Positions 12,620 through 23,835 are shown, counted from the stretch's first letter. The stretch: 64,000 bases of DNA from Prunella strophiata (GCA_036583965.1 JAZBQD010000014.1:1043501-1107500); one strand, 5' to 3'. Program-made: numbers and translations. Notes: generated by a model not told the origin, from the letters alone.

Positions 12620-12863
12620 TCTTGCTTATCATGAGCTGCTTAGTCACAAGCATTGCTCCTGTTGAAGAGGAGTGCTGTGGGGATAGCATAATTCTCCCTG
12701 AAGAACCACGGGGAAGCTCGGACACCAGGCTCCCTCCGTTAATCCAAGAAGCAATGAGAAACGTAATGTCTACATCGCAAAGAGACGCCTTAGATCTCCT
12801 AGACTCAACAGTCAAAGAATATCCTATTATTATCCCAAGAGACCAATTAAAAGATCTTCTACA
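12620..12863 (+). other. Unrecognised candidate coding exon upstream of MGST1
   Basis: A T-run plus CAG at 12610-12619 looks like a splice acceptor, and GTGAGT at 12864 matches the intron side of a donor. Between them one + frame is open for 80 codons (first full codon at 12622). The frame would otherwise reach a stop at 12865-12867. The peptide is acidic and hydrophilic (it includes EEECCGDSIILPEEPRGSSD) and predicts no membrane segment. Six CpGs fall within about 100 bp (12707-12805), unlike neighbouring DNA, as in some coding or recently inserted sequence. I cannot assign a family. Splicing to MGST1 exon 2 would hit a stop within five codons, so it is not an MGST1 N-terminus. A longer minus-strand frame (12543-12884) also crosses it, so strand and reality are uncertain. 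Confidence 0.3.
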
Positions 12864-12958
12864 GTGAGTGCAGGAACAATTCACAAGAACAGGTCACATT
12901 GTAGCACACTGGTAGGAGCAGTCTGTGGCCAGCTGCGGAGTACCTTAATTTTCTGTTT

Positions 12959-12988
12959 CACTTTGCAAAGCAAAGTGATGCACATCAC
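12959..12988. repeat. Two overlapping short palindromes
   Basis: CACTTTGC-AAA-GCAAAGTG (12959-12977) overlaps GTGATG-CA-CATCAC (12975-12988). Both are perfect. They lie about 400 bp upstream of the MGST1 promoter core and could be protein-binding sites, but nothing identifies a factor. Confidence 0.6.
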
Positions 12989-13119
12989 TTGGAACAGCGC
13001 TGATGGCTTGGCAATACAAGTTTAATTTTCTTGCACTTTGGCAAAAGTTAAGGCCCACCAGAACAAGGGCGGGGACCAAAACCTGAGACTTTTAGGTAAG
13101 CTTTGGGTTCTCTGGGAAT

Positions 13120-13660
13120 TCCCTTGGCTGTCACTACGAGCGCCCGTGTGGGCCACAGCCTTTGGCTTCCCGCTGTCCAAGGCTGTTCGGACAGCACGGC
13201 TTTTCCTCGCTGGTTTTTACACGTTCTCCTCCTTCTCCCGGCTCTGCCGGGCTCCGGGCCTGCCCCGGCGCTCCCGCCCCGCGCCCGCGGGGCTCCGTGA
13301 GGGCGGCCCGGGCGGGACCCGCCTCCGCGGCCGGCGGGGCGAGGCGGGGCCGGGCCGGGCCGAGCCGCAGTGTCCGCCGGGGAGCAGCGGGGCTCGGATC
13401 GCCGCGGGCACGGCCCAGGTGCGGGGAGCGCTGCGTGAGGGGAGCCGGGGAGGCGGCATCTCCCGCGGGGCCGGGCCGGGAGTCTGCAGCCGGATTGGGA
13501 GCGGAGCCTGCGGGGACACGGAGCTTGGAGGAGTCGCGTTTGAAAGACGCGGAAAGAAGCGGCCCCGCTGGGCCCGTGGGTGCCCGCGGGCCCGGGACAC
13601 GCGTGGCGGGGGCGGCGGGAGGGGCTGAGCCCGGCCGCTGCTCCGAGCGGAGCTGCGGAG
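13120..13660 (+). promoter_or_regulatory. MGST1: CpG-island promoter of MGST1
   Basis: This is the only strongly GC- and CpG-rich block in the window, and it lies directly upstream of the MGST1 coding exons. Two GC boxes of Sp1 type (GCGGGGCGAG and GAGGCGGGGC, about 13335-13350) sit just before the likely start region. No TATA box is evident, as is usual for CpG-island promoters. G-run clusters around 13330-13360 could also form G-quadruplexes. The long open frames on both strands here reflect scarcity of AT-rich stop codons, not coding. The island ends at an (ATT)n repeat at 13668. Confidence 0.88.
13370..13418 (+). other. MGST1: MGST1 exon 1, non-coding 5'UTR (start approximate)
   Basis: A CCCAG|GTGCGG donor at 13419 ends the most plausible first exon within the CpG island, just after the GC boxes. 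The coding sequence starts in exon 2, so this exon is entirely untranslated, which is also how mammalian MGST1 is built. The transcription start cannot be fixed from sequence; 13370 is a guess from the position of the GC boxes. An alternative upstream first exon ending at the strong TAG|GTAAGC donor at 13096 is possible. Confidence 0.5.
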
Positions 13661-13667
13661 ACACACC

Positions 13668-13689
13668 ATTATTATTATTATTATTATTA
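13668..13689 (+). repeat. (ATT)n trinucleotide microsatellite
   Basis: About seven ATT units at the 3' edge of the CpG island. Confidence 0.93.
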
Positions 13690-13934
13690 CTGCTACCATG
13701 TGTATCAGGCTGTTTGTGACCGTAATGGGCATATCCCTTAAAACCCCGCGCTGTTTGCGTGCTCGGGGGTTGTTTTTGCGGTTTTTGCTGGTGCTGAAAT
13801 CCCGGGTTTTTCGTGCCCTTCCATTTTGTGCTGAAGGACAGGTCCTGGGCATTGTGGGAGCGCGGAGGGAGGCGAGGGAAAATGGATAAATGTGGCGGAG
13901 CTCTGAAAGTGCTGCTGAACAGTGTCCCATGCCA

Positions 13935-13944
13935 ATGACTTGGC
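13935..13944 (+). promoter_or_regulatory. Candidate antioxidant response element in intron 1
   Basis: ATGACTTGGC matches the RTGACNNNGC core bound by NRF2-small MAF dimers. It lies about 520 bp inside intron 1. A stress-induced glutathione transferase is a sensible NRF2 target, so the location fits, but a 10-bp degenerate motif occurs often by chance. Confidence 0.35.
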
Positions 13945-15484
13945 ATCATTCTTGGATGTATTTTCAGTATAACTTAGGCGAAAACGCTCTGACGCCGTGG
14001 ATTTGCTTTACTGTTGTTGCGTGGAACACTGTGCGCTCTTTGCTGTGATACAAAGTTAAGAGTAGCAGGACAGTTCTGTTATAACATGTTAACAAGATTG
14101 TTAAAATAAATAGGAACAGTTACTGTCCATTTCTGAGCGGAGTCTTAGCCAAGTCGCTGTTTATCTTGGGAGCTGGACTGCAATGAGGGAGGAGGGAGAG
14201 TTATATTGAATTAATCTCCCAGGGTCCACAGACCCTCTGCTAGGCCCAAGGATGAAAGAGGGAGCAGAATTCCATCACCACAGCAGGTCCAGGCGAGGCG
14301 AGCTTTGTTTTCACTGAGCAAACAGCTCCATCCTGCCCACTTCCTCACCCAGCACATGCCTTCAGAGCAAGTCTTCCACAGTGCTCTTTGCTCATCAAAT
14401 TCCCCTTGTTGGACAATAGCTGACTGTGCTGAAAGCGAGATGAGAGGTTGTTAAAACTGTAATCAAGTGAATATTAACATTTTTATGACTATTGTTAAAA
14501 TTATATCACAGGAAGTGAGTTAGCTGTAACAAAAAAAAAAAAAAAAAAAATCATTTATTTCGGTCTCTAGTGAAGCCAAGACATCCTAGTTGTTTGGATT
14601 CCTAGTTACTAAATGCATGGTTGAAGCACTTGGTGAGGCAGAAGCCTGGGTCTGTGTGGGGCAAAAATTGAATGTGCACCACGGGGATGTGCTTTTTTTT
14701 TCACCTGCATTCACTCCTCAGCACCTCTTAACTTTCTGGTGTTGATACAAGGTACTGCCTCCATAGGATTGTGGGTTTGGTACGGTCTCATTGGAAAGAG
14801 ACTTCATTAGTTTAAACCTCCCCTGATAAAAGCAGAAATAGTCCTCTCCTTTTTGTCATTACAACTTAATCTTTGCCCGTGAGTCATGCTAAAAGCAATT
14901 TTTAAGAACAAGGTCTCAAAGGGGAAAAATGCATGTTCAGCTCGGTTTGATCACAAGTTATTGCTGGGTAGGAAGATACTGGTTAGTTTGAAAGCTGAAG
15001 TGCAATTATAATTGTGTCATTTTACACACAAAAAAGGGTAGGCAATACTAATTTTCCTCTTCACATTTCATAGTTCATAGTATTGTCACATACTCCTTCT
15101 ATCCTGGTAACTGCTTAGGGAAATTTGCTAATTCAAATGAATTGGTCTAAATCCTCGTGTTATTTCAAAAGAGTACTAATTTCTGTGACTAAGTGTTGTT
15201 TCTGCAATTACATTAAATATTTTGGTAGTTTGTACTTTGACAGTTTAATAAGCACTTATAATGGAAGCAAAATATTGTAATTTATCATATTAAGGTATTA
15301 TATTATGCTATTGTGAAAAAAAAAAAAAAAAAAGGTGGAAAATGGTTTAAAAAGAAACTTTCCACAGTGGTAAAATTATGCTGTCATTACAGTGATGTTG
15401 AAAAACAAGGCTATTAACAGAATGTTGTTGTCAGAACTTTGGATTGCAATGGTGTTGGCTTTAACTAACTTTAATGTTTTGTAG

Positions 15485-15634
15485 AGGTCGTCAGTGAGAA
15501 GGGCAGAAATGGCCAAATCGACCCAGTTAATTGACAATGAAGTCTTCAGGGCTTATGCTACTTACACAGCCATTGTTCTTCTAAAAATGATGCTGATGAG
15601 TCTGGTAACAGCATACTTCAGGATCACAAGGAAG
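15485..15634 (+). other. MGST1: MGST1 exon 2 (end of 5'UTR and codons 1-42)
   Basis: The acceptor TTTTGTAG ends at 15484 and the donor AAG|GTAATC follows 15634. The 24-nt leader is followed by ATG at 15509. The exon encodes the lumenal N-terminus and first membrane helix and stops in phase 0 after the RITRK residues. This boundary falls at the same residue (42) as the ITRK/LTRK motif in mammalian MGST1. Confidence 0.95.
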
Positions 15635-18600
15635 GTAATCTTTTGGAAATACTGGCTGGGAGAACAGACTGAGATTTGTATTGAAATACAGAGATACCAC
15701 AGCTATGTCTTTTCAGCTTCCAAATACTGCTGCTGCTCATTTTCTTCCTCCTCCCTGTTCTGGAGAGATTCTGAGCTTGGTGGTGTCAGTTGGATGATGT
15801 TTTTAACCTAATTAGGAAATCATTATGAGACTAAATTATACTTTCATTTGACTTACTCTACCCTTCTAATACATTTCTGTTACTTTTAAATAAGAGTTTT
15901 TCATAACTGTTATTTCCATTGTGTTCTGCAAAAAGCTCATGTCCAGGGTACCCAATTTATAAAGAACCAAAAGTGTGGTATGGAGCCATGTTACATCAAT
16001 AACCAACTGGTAGGGTCAGAAGAGGGGATAGATTTTTATTCATCTGTAGCCCTTTCATCCAATTATTCAAAAGCTTTTTGCATTCCCTAATTATTATAGT
16101 GGGTAGGTCACTATCTGAAAAGAAATTACTGTTTTTCTAGAGTGAGAGGCAGGCTGAAAAGTGGATTTTCAATTTTGAAAATGTCTGAAAGCATTTGAAA
16201 ATATTTGAAAACCTGTGGTTTGATGTTTGTGCTAGATAAAAATATGAAAGTTTCACTGGGGTTTACTAAATAATGTAGAAGCTACATCTACTTTAGAAGA
16301 AAGTGCTCATGGGAAACATGTTGTGTTTGCCCTGTTCTTGGTCTTCTCTAGACATCTTCTCATGGCCTCTGTAGGAAACACTTGGTCCTGGGCTGAAAGA
16401 GCCCTGAGTGGGCCTCATCTGGCTGTTTTGGTGAGATCTGCTTCTGCAAGATGGTCTGTGCTTCAAGGGTTTTGGTGCAGTCCTTTTGCTGAAATGCTGC
16501 TTTTTGTTCCTGCTTATTGCAGGAGGACCCAGCTGAACTGCTCCAGGTGGATGCAGATGACAATAGGGCTTTCAGTAATTTGGAGGGCTTGGTTTCATTG
16601 TGTTAGTAATATTACAAACAGAAAAAATAGTAAAGTACTTTTAATTTTCTATTAAACAGAATAAAAATCTTGAAAGAGAAAAACAGGAAAGGATTGAAGC
16701 AAAAGAATGTAAAATGTTGCTGATGATACTGTTAACACACTAGAATTGTGAGGCTGAGGATATTTCACAAACAGGGATCAAGGCTGCCCTGGAAAGCAAT
16801 CACGTAGCTCTCCTAAAATCAAAATATTTTCTTGACTTGTATCTGCATAGCCTGAGCAGTCCACAGAATGCATATGTTACTACATGTGTCAGCAGAGAGA
16901 AATCAACTGTGCATTGAGTGCCTGAATTAAATGTTGTTTTCAAGTAGTGTCTTGCAGTATTTTGAGGTGATAATGGGTCATATCACTGTAAGAATTTGTA
17001 CCTAAGAGGAAAGGGAGACACTTTCTTGGTCATAAATGATAATGGGAATAAGGCTGGTGGATGCTATTGCTGTGTAGACTTCTGCAGAAGGAAGGGATCC
17101 AAAAGCACTTTCAGCTAATTTGTCAGGAAGGGTGAAAAAGATACTTGAGAACTTCCACCTTGTAGGTGCCTATGTTCTGTCAGCTTACTAGATTTACTGC
17201 AGACTTGTCCATCTCACAAGAAGGCTTTATCTAAGTGCATAAATTGCATTGCATTAATTTGTCAGCACACAAATGTACAGGCTGGGCTCCAGAAAGCAGT
17301 AATGCAGCAAACATTGTATTATTCCCTGTGCCTTTAACTTCAGGTTAGTTAGGTGAGGTTATTGAGGCATTGGTAAAAAGAGTGACTTTTATAGCAAGCT
17401 GCCTTGGCTGGATACAAGATTTTGGCTGCTAATGTCACTTGTGTGCTTGTGTTTGAAACAGGCATTTGTCAACCCAGAAGATACAGCATCATTTGGAAAA
17501 GGGGAGAGTGCTAAGAAATTCCTGAGGACTGATCCAGATGTTGAACGTGCACGGAGGTAATACACAGGAACCTTTAAAAGTTATTTGAAATAACAGAATA
17601 ATATTAAATCAAGGAGGTAATTTCACCCCATTCTCTGTCAAGCCTGTGTGTGTTTTATGGTGCTTTATGTAGCAATCTAATACATTAATTAGTTTAAATG
17701 AACAAACCATTCCACGTTCAAATGGTCAGTGTGCATTCTAAAGACAATAAGCCCCTGTCTGTTTATAATAGCTGACTTTGGGTAGTGTCCTGTCTGCATG
17801 GGCAAAGTGGTGAGAACACTGTAAAATATGACCATAAGCTGATGTAGCTCATGGCAAAATTTTCTGTTTCCAAAATCCTAAATTTCAGGATGCTGTTTGA
17901 TACACCTGTGCTAACAAGGAAAACTTTAATTTATAACTTAATTTGCTTTCCATAGCATTATTCCTTGATGAAGCTAAGTTTATATTTATACCAAAAACTT
18001 GAATGTCAGTGAAGTCTTCTCATTTAAACCTCCATTAGGGAAGATCTTGAAAATGTATACCAGTGCTGTTTTAAGAACGCTGCATCCTTGCAAATAATGG
18101 CTGTTGTTTCACAAAGCATATTTCTGTATGCCTTTTATGGATTAAAATCTCAGAAAGAAGAGCCTAATCTAAGTGGGCTGTAAAGATGTTCTGCTCCTTC
18201 CTTTTCTGCCCCTAAGTAGTTCAGTGAAGTTGTTGCTTAATTTTATGGGTGCTACATAAAAGTGGAAACTTTTATGGTGAGGGCTAATTCCTTTCTCTTT
18301 GTAAATTGTAAGAGGTCAGCTAAGTTTAGACTAACTTTATGACCCATTTAAATCAAATTGTTGTGGTAGACAAATGACAACCACCTCAGTCATTTTCACA
18401 GAGTAGACTTTTAAAACACTAAAATTTTCAAATCCTGTTTGGTGGAGATTTTCAGACATCTCCAGACCTAGTAAGTAAGCTTGGTTCTAGTTACTATGTT
18501 GGTGTTACAGCATCCATATTTTCTTCCCAACTGTGATTCTTAGTGGAAGTTTAATATATTTTCTTCTGCAAGCTTCATGGCAACAGATAATGCCACATAA

Positions 18601-19857
18601 ATTTAGCATGGCTTCTCTTTTGTATAAGTGATTGGAATGTGTTCAGATTATGGGGAAAAAAGATTTTTTTTTCAAGCAAAAAGATTACTTTCTTCAGAGT
18701 ACTTTTATGGGGAATGAGAATAAAAAAACTGGAGGGATATGTTTCCTTGTAATTATAAATATATTCTAAAAGCAGCTGCAGGACAGTGCCATGCCCTGAT
18801 TCCAGTTGGCTCTGAAATTTGACATCATTAGTAATGCTTAGACATTGTTTCAATCAGTAAATTGGGCTGGAAGTATAATTTATCTAAAGTGGTGAAGGGA
18901 GCTGGGAAGGATTAGGAAGGGGTGTGAAAGAGCACTTCAAGATATATGAGTTCAGTCTCAACACATTTTTAGTAAATTATAGTTTAAAAATTTCAAACAT
19001 TTTTTCAGCTATTTTAGTGCTCAAAGTGAAGAAAAGGAACGAAAAGCGTAACTGTCACACCTGTTAGATGTTCAAAAATAACCTTCTTCAAGATGATGGA
19101 ACTTCATGAACATTTGATGAACATAACAGTTCCTCTGGAGGATATTTTCTTTATGGACACCACAAACTGGATTTATGGGATTAGAATAGTCCATCTAGGC
19201 CATGAACTGTAATAGCTTCAGTCAAAATCCTCCAGTTAATTGATGTTAATTGAGAGAGGGTCCAAGAAAGCAGCTGCCTCTTTTCTTCCCTGACTTTGCA
19301 TTCTTGCACACCCGGGTGCACTCAGACACCTCATGTAAGTCCTTGGTATTACCAAGATCCTAGGTAAAAACTAACACCTTTAATACAGAAGATCAGAAGC
19401 TTAAAAATGTGGGGTGCAGCAGGAGAGACCAGAGTGATGTCAGGTGAACATGCCAAAATTGTTTCAGTAACTGAATCAGGTCCCCTCTGCGGAGGAAGCC
19501 AAGAGTTTTTGAATAGTAGCATGCTCTGAAGATGCTGAAAAATAATGAGGCTTGAAGTGATTTATCCAACAGAATATAACACTTTAAAATAACTTTGCTT
19601 CTTCCTCCAGAGGCCACCTGAATGACCTGGAAAATATTGTCCCGTTTGTTGGCATTGGACTGCTGTATGCTCTGAGCGGCCCTGAGCTGTCCACGGCCCT
19701 GCTGCACTTCAGGATCTTCACAGGAGCCAGGATCTTTCACACTTTTGCATACTTGATCCCTCTTCCCCAGCCTGGCAGAGGTTTGTCTTGGGCAGTTGGC
19801 TACTCAGTGACCTTCTCCATGGCCTACAAAGTCCTGAAGACAGCGTGGCTCCTGTAG
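15509..19857 (+). CDS. MGST1: Microsomal glutathione S-transferase 1 (three coding exons)
   Basis: Coding exons are 15509-15634, 17462-17556 and 19611-19857, joined 42 codons / 31 codons plus 2 nt / 1 nt plus 81 codons and stop, giving 155 residues, the mammalian MGST1 length. It is a MAPEG-family integral membrane enzyme of the ER and outer mitochondrial membrane that conjugates glutathione to electrophiles and reduces lipid hydroperoxides, working as a trimer. The opening (QLIDNEVFRAYATY), the loop (NPED, FGKGE, LRTD) and RRGHLNDLENIVPF are diagnostic. Four membrane segments fall near residues 15-36, 78-95, 98-121 and 128-148. Family catalytic and glutathione-contact residues are kept: R74, H76, N78, E81, R114, Y121, R130 (one higher than mature rat numbering). 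The cysteine of the NPEDC motif is Thr50, and there is no Cys anywhere. The start ATG has a purine at -3 and G at +4. Confidence 0.97.
15635..17461 (+). other. MGST1: MGST1 intron 2
   Basis: About 1.83 kb. An open frame at 16323-16655 overlaps an opposite-strand frame and has no family signature. Nothing else is recognised. Confidence 0.9.
17462..17556 (+). CDS. MGST1: MGST1 exon 3 (codons 43-74, first two bases of codon 74)
   Basis: Flanked by ACAG before 17462 and AG|GTAATA after 17556. It encodes the cytosolic loop AFVNPEDTASFGKGES followed by AKKFLRTDPDVERAR. This is the loop that carries the stress-sensing cysteine in mammals; here that position is Thr. The exon ends two bases into Arg74. 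Confidence 0.95.
17557..19610 (+). other. MGST1: MGST1 intron 3
   Basis: About 2.05 kb, ending in the polypyrimidine acceptor CTTCTTCCTCCAG. No embedded gene or repeat of note is visible; the open frame at 18575-18853 on - looks like chance. Confidence 0.9.
19611..19857 (+). CDS. MGST1: MGST1 exon 4 (codons 74-155 and stop)
   Basis: Completes Arg74 and encodes GHLNDLENIVPFVGIGLLYA and the rest of membrane helices 2-4, including HFRIFTGARIFHTFAYLIPL with R114, H117 and Y121. It ends VLKTAWLL-TAG. GC content and codon use are clearly higher than in the neighbouring introns, as expected for a real exon. Confidence 0.96.
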
Positions 19858-20222
19858 CAGAGCTGTTGCTTCCGTGTCCCCTTCGACATTCCACACAAAG
19901 TTTCCAGCACTGTATGATCATGTCTTGAGTGAGCCAATGAGTCTTCCCTGGTAACTGGAATTCTTCTGAGCAAAAGCTTTTTGTTCCTGTTCAGAAGTGT
20001 TTCTTTTTTGGAGGAAAAGGAATCCTTCTCCCTGTGTTCCCTGTGCAAGGGTTGCACTGCCAAATACTAGATTGGATGTTCCCTTTGCGATTTGTCAAGT
20101 GCTTACAATTCTAAACATGCCATGATGCTGTATTGATAGAGTGTTTGATAATTTTCTACAGATGCACTATTTTTGGCTGTAGCTCTGAAGTCTAAATCAA
20201 TAAAGACAAGATTAAAAAAAAA
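19858..20222 (+). other. MGST1: MGST1 3'UTR
   Basis: Non-coding tail from the TAG stop to the region of cleavage. It is about 365 nt, short like the mammalian transcript. A second AATAAA about 400 bp further downstream (near 20616) could give a longer isoform. Confidence 0.8.
20199..20204 (+). terminator. MGST1: Polyadenylation signal AATAAA of MGST1
   Basis: The hexamer AATAAA at 20199 is followed within 20 bp by a short A run (20214-20222) and then a GT/T-rich stretch (TGTTTGTATTTTTGTTTT). This is the usual order of signal, cleavage site and downstream element. Confidence 0.85.
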
Positions 20223-23200
20223 GCCTGTTTGTATTTTTGTTTTCATTTCAACTCTTCACACTGCAGCCAGCAAATAGCATGTCACTATGTATCAGGAAGA
20301 GATTCCAATCATACAGTTCTTTGAAGAAAGCTTACCTTAATAATAAGATATAACCAGTAATGCTAGTCTTGTTGTAAAAAAATCTTTGATGAAAATGTTT
20401 GTATAATCCACTTTGGGATTAAAAAACCTAAACCGTTGCAGCTCCATTTCTTTCAGTTGAATAGATTAAAAAGAAAGAAAGTATTTGTGCTAAATACTGT
20501 TTGGAGACACTGGTGAAAATTTGAAGTAATTATTTTTGTTGGGGTTCCTGCAAACATAGATTTTGTGACTGGATAAAGTGTAGACCCTTTGTAGAGGATT
20601 TTTTTTTCAATTTTGAATAAATTCAGCATAAAATGAGTGACACTTGCAAATGTAGCTATCAAGTAATCCAGATGTACATATATAATTAGTTTGTGTGTCA
20701 TACTGTCATAAATGTGTTTCTGATAGGAAGTTTTGCTCTTTGCTTACATCTTTCTATGATGTATTAATTTGAAATACATTCTTTAAAGACTTTTCCTTGG
20801 CTTCTTTTTGTTTGGTTGGTTATTTTGGGGTTCTTTAGTAGCGCTGGCTTAAATAATAGCAGGAGATTTCAAGTTACCCAGAAAAGTCTTTATATGCAGT
20901 GTGCTGGTCATTGAGAAGTTTTAAATGGCAGAAGTCAGAGCATGCTTGGTTTCCTTTCCTACCCCAGAAGCTGTGCCCCTAAGGGATGGCCCAGAGAGGA
21001 GATGGAGAGTTCTCTGCTGCTTCCACATGTCAAAGATTTTGTTCTGTTTTTTTGCATGGGAGCAGTCACTGTAGTACTGCAAGAAATAACACTGGAGGGC
21101 TTTCCTACCCACCCACAGTTGTGAGGTGGAGGTTGGTGCAGTGTTATGTTATGCTGCAACTCAGAAGGGTGGCAGGAGGAATGGGGAAGAATTCAGAGAG
21201 ACTGGTTTAATCCAAAGAAAGAGGGTTTTTATTGCAATTTAAGTGTGTTGCAGTTTTGGTGTGTAAGTTAAGTGTTGAATCATGTCTAGTAAAGAAGAGA
21301 GGCTGGAACTTGAAATCAAGAAGTTAACACAGATTAACCAAAAATAAAATCTATCTAATGAGTAAAATAACAAAGCTGGATCCTCTAGAAGGAGGATGAG
21401 AGGAGATGATTTTTAAAAGTTGAACATTGAGGAGCTTCAATTGCTGTCGTGGCAGAGTAAGCAGACATCAGCACCTCTGGGTTTGCAGAGGCTCCAACAG
21501 GAAACATGGGCTTTTGTGTTTCTTCTCACACCTTTCTCCACCACTTCCAGCCTGTGCTGTTTTCCTCCTGTTCCTTCTTCCTCTGCTAGGTTTTAAGTGA
21601 TCTTGAGAGCAGCTGCCTTGGATGGAATAGTTGTAACAGAGGCCACCAGCTCTTCTGGTTTGATAAGGAACAGCAATGGAGGGTGAAGGAGCAAGGCTGC
21701 AGCCTGGAGCTGTGTCCCAAACCAGTCATGGTCACAGTCATCCTGCCAGCTCTCATCAGTCTGTGGCTACTCTGGCTTCCTTATATCATGTTAACAGCAT
21801 CTCAAACTCTATTTCCTCACTACTTTGTAGCTTGCCTCTTCCTCCCAGCTGTGTGTCTTTCCATCCATTTCAAACAGAGGGAATGTAGCCACTGTGCAGA
21901 GGGCCCCATTTGAAATTCAGCAGCAGCATGGAAAAGGCTCTTCAGGCAAGCCTGGTTCTCAATGCCAGGCATATGCAGGAGCAGCATTTTCAGCTCCTTT
22001 TGCATCAAGCTTCTGTACAGAAATCTAATTCCTGGAGACTGCCTTTGATTTTGTGATCTTATATTTGAAACAAAACTGGTTTTAAATCCGTTCCATTTGC
22101 TCAGTGGTTGCAAAGCCCAGAACTTACACTCGTATGTGCTGAGAAGTAGAAAAGATAACTGGAAACCCTTAGAAATACCTAGAGTGATTCAATATTATTC
22201 TGTGTTTCTCTTGCATTTATTTTAAACCTATATTTTATTTTCCTTTGCTCCCACAAATACCATCTGTGCCTCTGGGCGGGGTATGTGCTCAATCTGGGAA
22301 ATGTGCCTTACCAGATTCCGTCAAATGCCGACTGCCAGCTCCACATAAACTCTGTTGGAGTGGTCCTTGTCACACAGCTCTTGCATTTCTCTGCTCCCTG
22401 CCCTGTAGAGGTGCACTGTGCCTGTTGTACAGCTGTAAATTTTGATAGGGTGGAATATTTCAGGAGAGCTAGCAAAGGAGAAAGGGTGTGTTAGTTGAAT
22501 TTATTGCTCGGCTAAACTGAATTTTCACCTTTTAAAACATGCACGTGGGTTTCAGCCTGCTAGTATCAGGTTCTCTTGCAAAATCATGAAATGAAGTAAC
22601 CTGTAACTGATGAAACAACTGACTTATCAGAATGTGTGCTCCCTTTGACCTGGTGAAAGTGCAGAAGGGGCTGCTCCATGGAAAAAGAGGTCAAACCATC
22701 AGCTTCTATGCTTCATTTCTGTTTATTATGCTCCTTATTCCCACCACCAGTCTTGGGCAACGGGAGAAACTACAGGGTTTCTTTTGTCTTCTCATTATTC
22801 CTGGCATTTTGTGTTCTTCTCCCAGGTACATTGTGTATCTTTGAAGTGGCTCTTAACAGTTGACCATGAAGCACCTCAAAATGCCAGCTGACATAACCTG
22901 GTTAGCTGAGTTCATCTCTGAGGGAATTTCATGGGCTGCTTTGTTTTCAGAAGTGTAAATCTGAGCAATTCCTCAGTTTAGTTTTTGTTTGTCTGGGTAA
23001 CTGCTTAAAAGCCTTTGGGCAAAGTCACTTTGTGCTGGTTTTCCTGGCTGCAGACACATGCACTGAAGGCACTGAATTGTTGGGAGAGATGATGACTGGT
23101 GAAGAGCTCTGAGCTAGGACTTACTGTTTGATCATGACTTTTTGTCCTGTCACAATGAAGAATGTGTTTAAAACTATAAATGATACATTAAACATTTCCT

Positions 23201-23760
23201 GGAATTCTCAGAAATGAGTGTGTGTCTGAGCTTCACCGCCTTCAAGGTATTTATTTCAAGAAGCTGGGTCAATGCTTCTGTAAGTGATAGAATTGCTTGT
23301 CATCAAAATACAGAAGAAGAAAAGCCTGGGCTCTTAACTCAAATCACTTTGGGCCTTGGAAAAATTCTATTTACCTGAAGCTGATTATTGTTTAGCTGTG
23401 TCTATTCCTAGTTATTTGCAGAAACAAATTCAATCTGGATTTTTCATGGAAAGTGCTTGTAATGCATATCTTTTCTAAGAGCAAAAAAAAAAACCAAAAC
23501 CAACAGAACTTTTAGAATACCAAGCTAATGGAGTTTTCATTTCAAGGCTGAAGATTAAGAAGAACTTTTCTCTTTTCCAAATGTTGTCCTGCCAACTGAG
23601 ATGGCACCAAGTGTTCTCTGAAAGGTTGTATTGACATGTGTTAAAATGCTCTCATGATTAAATATCTCTGGCTGTTGGACACTTAGAAACCTAATACCTC
23701 TTTGTGATTCACTTTAAGTGATAGTCAGGCTTCCAAATCTTGATCAGTGACTCCCACTCA

Positions 23761-23835
23761 TGGATTCTGAAGGCTAAAATAGATCATTACCTCCTTCAGC
23801 CTGACCTCTAGTGGAAAACAAGCCTTGGAATGGCT
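23761..23835 (-). mobile_element. Ancient CR1-like LINE 3' remnant
   Basis: The string GATTCTGAAGGC followed by GATCATT, CTTCAGCCTGACCTC and AACAAGCCTTGGAAT follows, in order, the reverse complement of the 3' end of the CR1 group shared by turtles, crocodilians and birds. It is heavily diverged, so it is an old insertion. Boundaries are approximate. Confidence 0.5.

Larger units (their letters stand above)
13419..15484 (+). other. MGST1: MGST1 intron 1
   Basis: About 2.07 kb from the GTGCGG donor to the TTTTGTAG acceptor at 15484. It contains an (ATT)n repeat (13668-13689), a perfect match to the antioxidant response element core (13935-13944), an AP-1 consensus TGAGTCA (14880-14886), and A runs near 14530 and 15317. 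No other exon is seen in it. Confidence 0.75.

Noticed and set aside
13038..13095. Peptide VKAHQNKGG resembling a retroviral RNase H motif
   Set aside because: Only a few residues, bounded by an upstream stop at 13023 and no supporting RNase H or integrase sequence around it; chance similarity is more likely.
13038..13949. Several long overlapping frames (185-271 codons) on both strands across the CpG island
   Set aside because: GC-rich sequence lacks stop codons by composition. The frames overlap on both strands, are rich in Pro/Arg/Gly/Ala, and lie over the MGST1 promoter and exon 1.
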